Source of the DNA: a virus
Direction: 5' to 3' (one strand)
Virus record (IMG/VR): IMGVR_UViG_3300022602_000272
Coordinates: 1 to 33,315 of that record
Length of the DNA stretch: 33,315 nucleotides
Part shown: piece by piece, positions 22,680-29,331 of the stretch
Layout: each line of letters opens with the position of its first letter
How positions within the stretch are numbered: the stretch's first letter is position 1
Made by a program: the position numbers and the translations under genes
The notes under the pieces: generated by a model
The model's input: only the letters and a program-made list of their open reading frames with translations
Databases searched by the model: none
Told to the model about the DNA's origin: nothing

Positions 22680-23917
22680 TAGAATACACCGCCAGAAATG
22701 CCTTGTGTAAAGGTGCCAGATCCATAAATGGTCAATCCTGCACTGGTGAAGTCAGCAACATCAGTTCCCAAAACACTGATACTAAAGTCACCAGTTCCAG
22801 ATCTATAAATACCTGTAGATGTCTCAGAGGCAAAATACAAAGAAGGAGAGCCAGCATTACCGTTTGACAAAGCAAAAGATATTGATCCAGCTTGCGTTGT
22901 ATTCGCGTTATAGAAGTTCTTTCCATCACAGATAAGGGTAGCCTGGCCTGATGCCGGTACGGTTGCTGTAGCGCCTCCTGCAACCCCTGTGGTGGCCGTA
23001 AAAGTATACGAACCCGCACTGGTTTGATTGCTGATCACATAAAGATTGGCAACAGGCGGGAAAGTCACTGTCACGTTACCAGTCAGTGTGCCGGAATACT
23101 CTTGAATAGTGTTTGATGCTTGGCTGGCTGTCAGTGTGTAGTTTCCGCTGGTAACCGTCAAAGTCAACACAGAATAAACATATGTTGAACTGGTTCCATA
23201 GCCAACAGTGACAAATCCTGTGCCCGTACAAAGAATAAATGCAGAGTTACCAGGTTGGAATGTTTTGGTGGTTGCACTATCAATCGTATTGCTACCAGAG
23301 CAGGCCACAGTTAATGTGCCGGTTCCATTGTTTTTTACCAAAATAAACCAACTCGCCCCCAAAGTACTGGCAGAAGACAAGTTAACGGTTGCCGCCCCAC
23401 CACTCCACACAAATGCTGTGGCTTGGTCTGAAGGCAGGATTGTGTATCCAGCACTCAGTGAGCTGATTGTGTACGCTTGGTTTAAAGTGGCAGAGATTGC
23501 CTCTAAACCGTATCCAGCAAGCGAAGATGCCGTACCACCAGAAGATCCTGCACCGAAGGCAATAATGCCCCATGTGCCGTTTTGAGTGGTATTGTTGGTG
23601 ACATAAATGTATTCTGCTTGTCCGCTGTTAACAGCAACAATCGTTGAGCCACCATAACCTTCAACAGTAAAAGAAGTACTTCCTACGTTGCGAATTAAGG
23701 CGTCTTGGCCAACAGATACTTGAGTGGCGTCAGGCATATAAACCACGCCACCAGTGCCCGTAAAGCTGATTTCCATGACCCTTGCCGCAGGGTTTCCAGT
23801 GTTCCCGTTTACAGGCCACTGAAGAACCAAGTTAGAGGTCAAGTTGGTATAGGACGCATAGCTAACATCCGTTGGCTGAATTGTGTCGCCTGAAAAGGGT
23901 GAGGTATAGGTTGTCAT
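22679..23917 (-). CDS. tail fibre/needle-like beta-rich protein
   Basis: The 412-residue protein is almost entirely Ser/Thr/Gly/Val-rich beta sequence with repeated strand units (TLTVACSGSNTIDS; YTFTATTGVAGGATATV). The C-terminal NAGSPSLYFASETSTGIYRSG, then DFSISVLGTDVADFTSAGLTI, matches the S-x-x-F-x-x-D/E-x-x-T-G-I-Y-R module common in phage tail fibres. The N-terminal 100 residues would anchor it to the tail. It lies between the adaptor and gp10-like genes. It could be a fibre, a needle-like plug or a head decoration; the fibre reading is favoured by the T-G-I-Y-R module. Confidence 0.66.
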   Translation of the reverse strand: MTTYTSPFSGDTIQPTDVSYASYTNLTSNLVLQWPVNGNTGNPAARVMEISFTGTGGVVYMPDATQVSVGQDALIRNVGSTSFTVEGYGGSTIVAVNSGQAEYIYVTNNTTQNGTWGIIAFGAGSSGGTASSLAGYGLEAISATLNQAYTISSLSAGYTILPSDQATAFVWSGGAATVNLSSASTLGASWFILVKNNGTGTLTVACSGSNTIDSATTKTFQPGNSAFILCTGTGFVTVGYGTSSTYVYSVLTLTVTSGNYTLTASQASNTIQEYSGTLTGNVTVTFPPVANLYVISNQTSAGSYTFTATTGVAGGATATVPASGQATLICDGKNFYNANTTQAGSISFALSNGNAGSPSLYFASETSTGIYRSGTGDFSISVLGTDVADFTSAGLTIYGSGTFTQGISGGVF

Positions 23918-24549
23918 GCATCCACCGCTATGGCTTGACGATCAGCAAGGCGTAGTTTGTCCTCATTGGTGAGGGTTGCCATGATCAGATCGTACTGTTG
24001 TTGGAAAATCGGTCCTCTGTCGTCATTCTTCAAGAATGGCATAGCTTGTAAGAGCGAGCCAAACAATAAAGCTTGTGGCGCATATTGGGTGAACCAATTG
24101 GTTTGGTTGTTGCTGTCAAGAGGTTGGACTCGTTGATAGTACAAGGTCTCAAAAGCATAGTTTTGATCTGGAGTCGGTGCGACAAGCCAATGATCATAGT
24201 CATAGTCAGCGTAGTAAAGAGGAGTTCCTGTGCTGGTTTGAACAGGCCAATACTCTTTCAAATACTCGTATTTTCTAAGCAAAACGGGCTGATTGCCCGT
24301 TGCTGTTGCTATATTAAAGGAGACTGTTTTGTGCCATCTGGCTGGCTTGGGGATGATTGCACTGCCCGCCACCATGGTTGATTCTTGGACCGTTAAGTTG
24401 CCTAAAAACTTAATTTGAGAGGCAATGACTTGTTCCGCCAACATGATGAAGAGCGGAATATTCTCAATTGTCGTTGTATCAGTACGCTCTAAATAGGTCT
24501 GAATGTTCAAGACAAGAGAGTCATACGTCATAACACTAGCGTCTGCCAT
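23914..24549 (-). CDS. candidate head-to-tail adaptor (P22 gp4-like position)
   Basis: The start MADASVMTYDSLVLNIQTYL at 24549 follows GGGAG; an in-frame start at 24564 would put that site inside the gene. The 211-residue protein has an N-terminal helical block, YLERTDTTTIENIPLFIMLAEQ, then strands (ESTMVAGSAIIPKPARWHKT) and PQALLFGSLLQAMPFLKND, typical of podovirus connector or tail-accessory proteins that bind below the portal. Position before the gp10-like gene matches P22 (gp4 then gp10). The assignment rests on synteny and pattern. Confidence 0.66.
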   Translation of the reverse strand: MADASVMTYDSLVLNIQTYLERTDTTTIENIPLFIMLAEQVIASQIKFLGNLTVQESTMVAGSAIIPKPARWHKTVSFNIATATGNQPVLLRKYEYLKEYWPVQTSTGTPLYYADYDYDHWLVAPTPDQNYAFETLYYQRVQPLDSNNQTNWFTQYAPQALLFGSLLQAMPFLKNDDRGPIFQQQYDLIMATLTNEDKLRLADRQAIAVDA

Positions 24550-24603
24550 GCCAACTCCCATCAAAAAATATTTTGTTCATTTTAGTCCCCCAGACCCTTC
24601 TAA

Positions 24604-25203
24604 TCAAGCATTCAGTATGCGTTCATACTTGTGTGTCAAGTCTTCCCGCTGTTGTGCCCCAAATTCACCACCATTGATGACTCTTGTCAAAGCAAGATAA
24701 TTCTTTGCTTGGGCCAGTTCATTGCATTTGTGCGTTTTCCAGTACCAACCCCCAATTGGAGCCGCATATTTGGGTGTACGGGCCAAATCTGGGTTGTGGA
24801 TCAGGTCGATACCTAAAGCCTGGCCTGCGTGCCAGAAGTTATCGTGTCCGGTCAATTGGCAGATCGCTGACCCCCTAAACCGCCATCCATCCCCAGAATT
24901 CTCGTCTCGGTTGCCCATACGAAGCTGGTAAATATGGTTGGCGATCTTTTCTGGCTGGTGCGCGTAGGTTAAAGCCTCCTGCATGGTTGGAAAGCGCTTT
25001 GGCCACAAGTGCATCAGCGTCTCAGGCTTATAGTTCAGATTCTCGCTTAGGTCCTTGAAGTGGTTGGACTCATAGGAAAACTGGCCAATAAAGCAAGCCT
25101 GCTCCTCAGCGGTGTCGATTCCCCAACGGTCAAAGGTCTCATTGAGAGGGTCCAGCCACTGAGGACCTATGTCCATTTGGCGCAGTTGTTCAGCAGTGAT
25201 CAT
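24604..25203 (-). CDS. endolysin, glycoside hydrolase family 19 (chitinase-like)
   Basis: The 199-residue protein has the GH19 lysozyme pattern: FIGQFSYESNHFKDLSENLNY (catalytic Glu45 and second acidic residue Glu54), LWPKRFP, EKIANHIYQLRMGN, GDGWRFRGSAICQLTGHDNF and a late TRVINGGEFG. It would cut the glycan strands of host peptidoglycan. No signal peptide is visible, so release depends on a holin. It is encoded directly after the spanin gene (ATGA overlap). Length is typical for phage GH19 lysins without a binding domain. Confidence 0.92.
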   Translation of the reverse strand: MITAEQLRQMDIGPQWLDPLNETFDRWGIDTAEEQACFIGQFSYESNHFKDLSENLNYKPETLMHLWPKRFPTMQEALTYAHQPEKIANHIYQLRMGNRDENSGDGWRFRGSAICQLTGHDNFWHAGQALGIDLIHNPDLARTPKYAAPIGGWYWKTHKCNELAQAKNYLALTRVINGGEFGAQQREDLTHKYERILNA

Positions 25204-25787
25204 TTGACCCCCTCGTTAACCGTTTGCATCACTTGGTTATAGGTTGCGATGCAGGCGTTGAGTTGGGTGATGGCTGTGTCTCCGTCTGCGGCAATACCGA
25301 TAAGAGCTTTGATAGTCTGTCGCTCAGTGTCGGACTCATTGGCTGGATCTCTGGCGGGAGAGGAGGCATCTGCACTGGCTTGTACACCACAGGAGGAGGA
25401 GAGGCGCAACTCGCCAGCATCGACGCGACTATTAAGGAGAGTTTGTTTCGACTGAATAGCATTTTTAGCCTGTTTGAGTTGAGTATTGGCTTTGGCCAAC
25501 TTTGTATTTAACTCGGCTTCTTTGGCCCGAGCTTCGCCATTAAGTCTGTCAATTTCTGCTTTATCTTCTGCAACCCGTCTTTGATAACCGTGATGATCTG
25601 AGACATAATAACCTCCTGCTATAACAAACAACAAACCCACTGCCTTCATGATGATGGCGTGGGGCTTTAACATAGGGATAAACCCTACAAGATAACTCAG
25701 TACATATGCGATGGCTCCTGCTACCGTTGCAATGACTGCAAGCCAGTAAAACAGGTCATCGAAGAACCATGAGAGCCAACTAAGCAT
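25200..25787 (-). CDS. inner-membrane spanin (Rz-like) with extra membrane helices
   Basis: From ATG 25787 the protein is 195 residues. LFYWLAVIATVAGAIAYVLS and AIIMKAVGLLFVIAGGYYVS are membrane helices, followed by a charged coiled coil (RRVAEDKAEIDRLNGEARAK to about residue 120) reaching the periplasm and a C-terminal DTAITQLNACIATYNQVM. A nested outer-membrane spanin in another frame confirms the Rz identity. Lambda Rz has a single N-terminal helix; the additional helix or helices here suggest an unusual anchor or a holin-like fusion. The coding position between a 2-TM protein and the endolysin fits a lysis cassette. Confidence 0.82.
   Translation of the reverse strand: MLSWLSWFFDDLFYWLAVIATVAGAIAYVLSYLVGFIPMLKPHAIIMKAVGLLFVIAGGYYVSDHHGYQRRVAEDKAEIDRLNGEARAKEAELNTKLAKANTQLKQAKNAIQSKQTLLNSRVDAGELRLSSSCGVQASADASSPARDPANESDTERQTIKALIGIAADGDTAITQLNACIATYNQVMQTVNEGVK
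25229..25462 (-). CDS. outer-membrane spanin lipoprotein (Rz1-like), nested in Rz
   Basis: The 77-residue frame lies wholly inside the Rz-like gene in a different frame. It has a signal peptide ending in a lipobox, SLIVASMLASCASPPPVVY (L16-A-S-Cys19), and then proline-rich PVQMPPLPPEIQPMSPT. Short length, lipobox and Pro-rich body are the defining traits of Rz1. It would sit in the outer membrane and join Rz to fuse the two membranes at lysis. The last part (SPNSTPASQPITK) may be partly dictated by the other frame. Confidence 0.85.
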   Translation of the reverse strand: MLFSRNKLSLIVASMLASCASPPPVVYKPVQMPPLPPEIQPMSPTLSDRLSKLLSVLPQTETQPSPNSTPASQPITK

Positions 25788-26259
25788 TTCGCACACTCTC
25801 TCTTGCGTGAGCTGTCCTCAAACGCTCTTCTTCACTCTCAAGCGTGGGTGGTCCAGAAGGGGGTGGAGGAGGCGTCCAAGCCTGCGTCGGGTCAATGCTG
25901 AACCCAGATGTCGAATTGTCCAAGTTCGGGCCAGTAAAGCCCATTTGAGCGCCCATTGTGTTGTAACCAATCCTTTGCATGGATTGGCCAAGACAAGGGT
26001 TCATTGGCATTACAGGAGGTGGTGGAGGCACGCTAGACTTGCCTGTGAGCACCAAACTAACCACGGTGAATATCTGGGCCATGACCATCGACAAAATCGC
26101 TATGATGGCCTTATCCGCTGGTGCCTCATTGAACAACGGTTGCTCTACAAAAACGATGCTGTAGGAGAACAAAGTCGCCACCATCACCAAGACAAAACAG
26201 AATGTCTTGAGAATGAATGCCTTTGTTTCGGCTTCGAGTTGTTCAGGGCTTTTTGTCAT
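25780..26259 (-). CDS. two-helix membrane protein, holin candidate
   Basis: The start MTKSPEQLEAETKAFILKT at 26259 is chosen over a longer frame to 26382 that would lie on top of the lipoprotein gene. The 159-residue protein has two hydrophobic helices, about 14-38 (FILKTFCFVLVMVATLF ...) and 50-72 (AIIAILSMVMAQIFTVVSLV), then a long Pro-rich tail with PPPPPV and PPPPPSGPP. Two helices plus a position directly before the spanin and endolysin genes fit a class II holin, though the tail is longer than usual. It could instead be a lysis regulator. Confidence 0.6.
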   Translation of the reverse strand: MTKSPEQLEAETKAFILKTFCFVLVMVATLFSYSIVFVEQPLFNEAPADKAIIAILSMVMAQIFTVVSLVLTGKSSVPPPPPVMPMNPCLGQSMQRIGYNTMGAQMGFTGPNLDNSTSGFSIDPTQAWTPPPPPSGPPTLESEEERLRTAHARESVRNA

Positions 26260-26446
26260 CTTTGTTCTTGTTGAAAAATTCTGGACAATTTTGAGCCGCA
26301 ACACAGAGAGGAGGCTTGCAATCCTTTTGCTCCCAGTTGTTAGGGTCTTGGCAATGGTATCTGTAGTGATCTTCACATGCACACAAAAGTAGAAAAAGTA
26401 AACATGTCAAACTCCTCATGTATAGAAAATAACGTTTTTTGATCAT
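26243..26446 (-). CDS. small cysteine-rich lipoprotein
   Basis: Residues 10-24 form a lipoprotein signal, MRSLTCLLFLLLCAC, with lipidation expected at Cys24. The mature part, EDHYRYHCQDPNNWEQKDCK then PPLCVAAQNCPEFF, has four more cysteines that could form two disulfides. Small lipoproteins with H-Y-R-Y-x-C-Q-x-P-x-N-W occur near lysis or tail genes of phages. The start overlaps the previous stop as ATGA with GAAGGC upstream. It might act in lysis or block superinfection at the envelope; neither is shown. Confidence 0.8.
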   Translation of the reverse strand: MIKKRYFLYMRSLTCLLFLLLCACEDHYRYHCQDPNNWEQKDCKPPLCVAAQNCPEFFNKNKDDKKP

Positions 26447-26685
26447 TTGCCTTCAATCCTTGTCAAGGCTTTGTTTACACGAAGCTCCATCTGTCTGACA
26501 TCCACATACATCCATGCAATCAACGGAACAATCAGCAAAAGAATAACCAAAAGAACAACAATCAATATGATGGCGAGTGAGTCAGACTGAGAATCATTAG
26601 CCATAACCACATCAGCATCAGCACTGTAATTGCTGAAGCCGCCATTCTTCCTTTGATTAGATCCGCCTTTTGCCGCCGTTGCCAT
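26443..26685 (-). CDS. single-pass membrane protein, overlapping start
   Basis: The 80-residue protein has one strong transmembrane helix, LAIILIVVLLVILLLIVPLIAW (37-58), then a helical tail DVRQMELRVNKALTRIEG. As drawn, its first 41 codons overlap the end of the upstream gene by 124 nt. An internal ATG at 26604 (MANDSQSDSLAIIL) would cut the overlap to 43 nt and give a 53-residue protein, but the first ATG has GGAGCGTAGGG ahead. The membrane half is reliable; the first 27 residues are not. Confidence 0.7.
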   Translation of the reverse strand: MATAAKGGSNQRKNGGFSNYSADADVVMANDSQSDSLAIILIVVLLVILLLIVPLIAWMYVDVRQMELRVNKALTRIEGK

Positions 26686-27278
26686 TTTGCCCTACGCTCC
26701 TTCAGCATTTCCTCTCGTCTTGCAAGCGCTTGCACATTGGCAATGTGACCGATTTGCTGGTTAACCCTAGTGTATAAATCCTTCAGTTCATTAGGAACGC
26801 TATACACCATGTAGTTACTCAGCTCCGTATTCAGCTTCTCCATCTGCAAATTGGCAATCGTTATCTTGATCGCCGCCTCTTGGCCTTCATCGTTATTTGC
26901 GTGGAGAGCAAATTCTTCCTGTTCTTTGACGTAATTCTTCAAAGCGTTGTATGCTTGAAAGAACTTGATGAGAGCATCACTAACCTGTTGGTAAATGAGG
27001 TTTTCATCAAACTCTGGTGGTGGCTCTTTCTTCTTCTTGACCTTCTTTACAGGTTGAGAAGCTTTTGGCTCCTCTTCCTCTTTTTTACCAAAGACAGCAC
27101 TCAGGAACCCAAGAAGACCTTTGGCTTTCTTTTGTACTGTCTTAACGTCTTTGACAACTCCATCAACTTCATGGGCAATGTCAGTAATAATCTGACGCCC
27201 TTCCTTGTACATCTCACAAGCGTCTTTACAGAGCTTGAAAGCGCCAGAGGCAAGGGCGACAAGTGTAAATGGATCAAT
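26562..27278 (-). CDS. coiled-coil protein with C-terminal membrane anchor, possible ATT start
   Basis: The protein is helical and charged (VVKDVKTVQKKAKGLLGFLS; lysine/proline stretch VKKVKKKKEPPPEF; EEMLKERRAKWQRRQKA) and ends in a membrane helix, AITVLMLMWLWLMILSL. The first ATG is at 27212 (MYKEGRQ), but the 22 codons upstream of it look coding: IDPFTLVALASGAFKLCKDA continues the helix, and many phage proteins of this type begin M-[I]-D-P. No ATG, GTG or TTG lies there; ATT at 27278 with GGGG upstream is the best candidate. The preceding gene ends in the same frame at TAG, four bases upstream, so readthrough is another option. If neither holds, the gene starts at 27212 with 216 residues. 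Confidence 0.65.
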   Translation of the reverse strand: MDPFTLVALASGAFKLCKDACEMYKEGRQIITDIAHEVDGVVKDVKTVQKKAKGLLGFLSAVFGKKEEEEPKASQPVKKVKKKKEPPPEFDENLIYQQVSDALIKFFQAYNALKNYVKEQEEFALHANNDEGQEAAIKITIANLQMEKLNTELSNYMVYSVPNELKDLYTRVNQQIGHIANVQALARREEMLKERRAKWQRRQKADLIKGRMAASAITVLMLMWLWLMILSLTHSPSY

Positions 27279-27281
27279 TTG

Positions 27282-27476
27282 CTATACCCCGAAAAAGTGC
27301 TTGAAGAAGGCTCCGGCCACACCTGGGCCGAGAAGGACTAAGAGCATGACCCCATAGATTAAATACTCTATTTTGGTCATGCGCTTTTCCCCTTCCCTCA
27401 AAGACTGTGCGATCTGGTTGTACCGAACATCGCATACAGCAACGTGGACTGCCAAATCTTTTTCAACGTCTGCCAT
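27282..27476 (-). CDS. small membrane protein, 64 aa (XhlA-like layout)
   Basis: The sequence has a soluble N-terminal helix (ADVEKDLAVHVAVCDVRYNQIAQSLREGEKRMTK, shown here only as the segment 2-35) and a membrane helix near 38-58 (YLIYGVMLLVLLGPGVAGAF) with a short FKHFFGV tail. The order charged helix then one membrane helix resembles haemolysin XhlA-like phage proteins found beside holins. Its ATG follows the TAA of the previous gene with no gap. It ends in TAG, in frame with the next protein. Confidence 0.75.
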   Translation of the reverse strand: MADVEKDLAVHVAVCDVRYNQIAQSLREGEKRMTKIEYLIYGVMLLVLLGPGVAGAFFKHFFGV

Positions 27477-27656
27477 TTAGTCAAAACCTCTGAGAGTCTT
27501 GGCTAAAGTCTTACGCTTCGCCATTTTGGGTGAGTCAGTTGATTTAACAGCTAATTTTTTAACTGGAATCTTCTTGTCAGCAGGTACACCCAAAGCCTTA
27601 TGCAAAGAGCCCCGATTTTGTGGTTTAATAGCATCTTGAATCCACTTTTCACTCAT
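27477..27656 (-). CDS. small basic phage protein, 59 aa
   Basis: The frame starts MSEKWIQDAIKPQNRGSLHK and continues ALGVPADKKIPVKKL, ending MAKRKTLAKTLRGFD. The pattern K-W-I-Q-x-A-I-K...G-x-L-H-K-x-L-G-V-P...K-I-P...R/K-x-x-L-A-x-T-L-[KR]-G is a small basic protein seen in many phages near the lysis or structural genes. The gene fits exactly between its neighbours (TAA followed directly by the next ATG). Basic and probably nucleic-acid-binding or virion-associated; function unknown. Confidence 0.78.
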   Translation of the reverse strand: MSEKWIQDAIKPQNRGSLHKALGVPADKKIPVKKLAVKSTDSPKMAKRKTLAKTLRGFD

Positions 27657-27659
27657 GAT

Positions 27660-27962
27660 TTAATCCTTAGTTGGGTCTGGCTCTGGATCTGCTTTAGGTG
27701 CAGGTGTTGGGTCTACAACTGGTGTATCCACAACTGGAGCAGGATCAGCAGAAACAGCGGGAGTACTATCAGCAACATTTGGTGTCTCCACAGGTTGTTC
27801 AACAGGAGCTACAGGCTCTCCAATTGGAGCTGGAGGTGCCACAACAGCAGAAGTAGGCTCTTGGTACTTGGTGTGCAAAAAGTCTATGAATTTATGCAAT
27901 TCATCTGAAACTTCTGTCTCAAAATCTTGCAGGTGCTCTCTGATTTCTTTCAAAAAATGCAT
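27660..27962 (-). CDS. proline-rich hypothetical protein, 100 aa
   Basis: A helical N-terminus (MHFLKEIREHLQDFETEVSD, then ELHKFIDFLHTKYQ) is followed by 55 residues that are nearly all Pro, Ala, Val, Thr and Asp (e.g. VADSTPAVSADPAPVVDTP), which would be extended and disordered. Its start overlaps the end of the APS-kinase-like gene by 44 nt, with AAAGGAG upstream. The acidic Pro-rich tail may be a linker or bait; no function is recognised. Confidence 0.7.
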   Translation of the reverse strand: MHFLKEIREHLQDFETEVSDELHKFIDFLHTKYQEPTSAVVAPPAPIGEPVAPVEQPVETPNVADSTPAVSADPAPVVDTPVVDPTPAPKADPEPDPTKD

Positions 27963-28359
27963 GACTATCTCCTTTTAAATAATCTAACACAATGCCCAGA
28001 TTTGCTGGATTCCATGAGGTGAATCGTAAGTCATACTCTTCAGGCTCAACAAAAATTTGATTGGTATTGCTAAACCGACCCTCTTTGATAGTATCCATCC
28101 AAATTACTACATCTGCATTAAAGATATCCCTCATCTCAAGCAGAGGACATACAAAGTCACAGATAGCCAAGTCAGTCTTATCTGCCAACTCACGCATCCT
28201 TCTTGCCTGTCTCAGCCGTCCTTCAGCAGTAAAGTCCCAATCGTTAAACTGCTCTCTTACCTTGTCCGCATTGAAGTGATCGCAACCTAATTCATGGGCC
28301 AAGCTTTCCGCCAGAGTTGTCTTACCTGAACCTGGCAACCCCATGATTAGAATCTTCAT
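27919..28359 (-). CDS. APS kinase-like P-loop enzyme
   Basis: The start MKILIMGLPGSGKTTLAESL at 28359 has AAGGAG seven bases upstream; the longer frame to 28413 lies on the previous gene. The 146-residue protein has a P-loop GLPGSGKT (7-14), FNADKVREQFNDWDFTAEGR with the N-A-D-x-V-R block that binds adenylylsulfate in CysC-type kinases, RQARRMRELAD, ICDFVCPLLEMR, VIWMDTIKEGRF and a closing VEPEEYDLRF. This is the layout of short bacterial proteins annotated as adenylylsulfate kinases, about 50 residues shorter than E. coli CysC. The reaction would be ATP + APS to PAPS. The sulfotransferase domain encoded at 31630-33315 would use PAPS. A different small-molecule kinase activity cannot be excluded. 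Confidence 0.78.
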   Translation of the reverse strand: MKILIMGLPGSGKTTLAESLAHELGCDHFNADKVREQFNDWDFTAEGRLRQARRMRELADKTDLAICDFVCPLLEMRDIFNADVVIWMDTIKEGRFSNTNQIFVEPEEYDLRFTSWNPANLGIVLDYLKGDSHAFFERNQRAPARF

Positions 28360-28922
28360 CTCTGACTCCTTGCAGGCTTGTATGCTTTTGCTTTGATGTG
28401 AACTTGGAAGCAAGTATTGTTGTACTTGTTCATTTCCAACTCAGCAAACTCTCTTGGCTTGCCCTGAATGTGTTCTTGGAACCACGGTGTTAAATCATAA
28501 CCCACGTCTTGAACAGCTACGTCAATGCCGATTTGGAGCCCAAGTGTTGACTCCTGACCACCGTTCTCTATTGTTTGGGTGTTTCTTTGTTGGTTAAACA
28601 TATCAACCCCAAGAGGCGTGATCTTCCTCACATGAGTAGCGTCATGGTGAAAGTTATCGTGGTTGTGATGGGGAACCGTTATCAGGATCAACCCACCATC
28701 TTTTAACACACGATACAGCTCTTTCCAGACGTTGAAATACACCTTGGTACTTTGCCCTAAATGCTCAAGAACGTGATTCAGTATGATCTCTTCAACTGAG
28801 TTGTCCTCAAAAGGCAAACGCTCTTCCAAGTCAGCTAGGACGTCAGGCTTACAATTCTCATCATTGTCTACGTTGACGTAACCTTCTAGCTTGTTATAGC
28901 CACATCCGAGGTTAAGCTTCAA
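28356..28922 (-). CDS. SAM-dependent methyltransferase, TTG start
   Basis: The TTG at 28922 overlaps the previous TGA (TTGA) and gives a protein starting M-K-L-N-L-G-C-G; earlier codons in the frame are read only because the previous gene is open there. Motif I is LNLGCGYNKLEGYVNVD, the acidic strand end is VNVDND, and EEIILNHVLEHL is the motif II/III of Methyltransf_11 enzymes, followed by LYRVLKDGGLILITVPHH. The substrate is unknown; enzymes of this type often methylate sugars or lipids in surface-polymer clusters, which suits its neighbours. 188 residues, shorter than full methyltransferases, with a C-terminal strand pair CFQVHIKAKAY. Confidence 0.86.
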   Translation of the reverse strand: MKLNLGCGYNKLEGYVNVDNDENCKPDVLADLEERLPFEDNSVEEIILNHVLEHLGQSTKVYFNVWKELYRVLKDGGLILITVPHHNHDNFHHDATHVRKITPLGVDMFNQQRNTQTIENGGQESTLGLQIGIDVAVQDVGYDLTPWFQEHIQGKPREFAELEMNKYNNTCFQVHIKAKAYKPARSQR

Positions 28923-29311
28923 TTCAGCGCATCCAACTGGTCGTGCGTTGTGCAAGCATCAATTGCCGTTTCTCTTGTCTGCATAGCAGTTAAAGCCGTA
29001 GCCACTGCGTTTGCATCATAAGCAGAACCGTTTCTAGCCTGTTGATTGACAACCTGTTGGAATGTGAATGCGGCATTGGATTTCATACCAGCTTTGCGGT
29101 CATCCACGCTAATATCAAATGTGCCATACACAATCTCTACTGGGTCTTTGGTAAGATCAAAGGTGTGGGCTGTGTAGCCTTGGCGATTAGGAATGATGGT
29201 AGGACGTACCTCTACGGCATTCTTCCAACCATTGTTACCTACTCCTTCTGCTGGAGGGGTATCCCAGCAGTCGACAACTTGATTATTAACAATACGAACA
29301 AAAAGTGACAT
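28919..29311 (-). CDS. tail-fibre-associated phage protein, 130 aa
   Basis: The N-terminus MSLFVRIVNNQVVDCWDTPP resembles the short module found next to tail fibre genes, where a strand-rich half (TIIPNRQGYTAHTFDLTKDP; VYGTFDISVDDRK) is followed by a helical half (AAFTFQQVVNQQARNG ... AMQTRETAIDACTT). Tail-fibre assembly or DUF4376-like proteins share this style. AGGAGTAAAT precedes the ATG. It follows the RCC1 genes in the same transcript, which supports a link to receptor-binding proteins. Assembly function is inferred. Confidence 0.66.
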   Translation of the reverse strand: MSLFVRIVNNQVVDCWDTPPAEGVGNNGWKNAVEVRPTIIPNRQGYTAHTFDLTKDPVEIVYGTFDISVDDRKAGMKSNAAFTFQQVVNQQARNGSAYDANAVATALTAMQTRETAIDACTTHDQLDALN

Positions 29312-29331
29312 GATTTACTCCTGTGAAAAAA

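Noticed and set aside
25807-26274. 155-codon plus-strand frame opposite the holin candidate
   Set aside because: Basic, Cys/His/Arg-rich composition typical of a reverse-complement shadow; the minus-strand frame has clear membrane helices and fits the lysis cassette.
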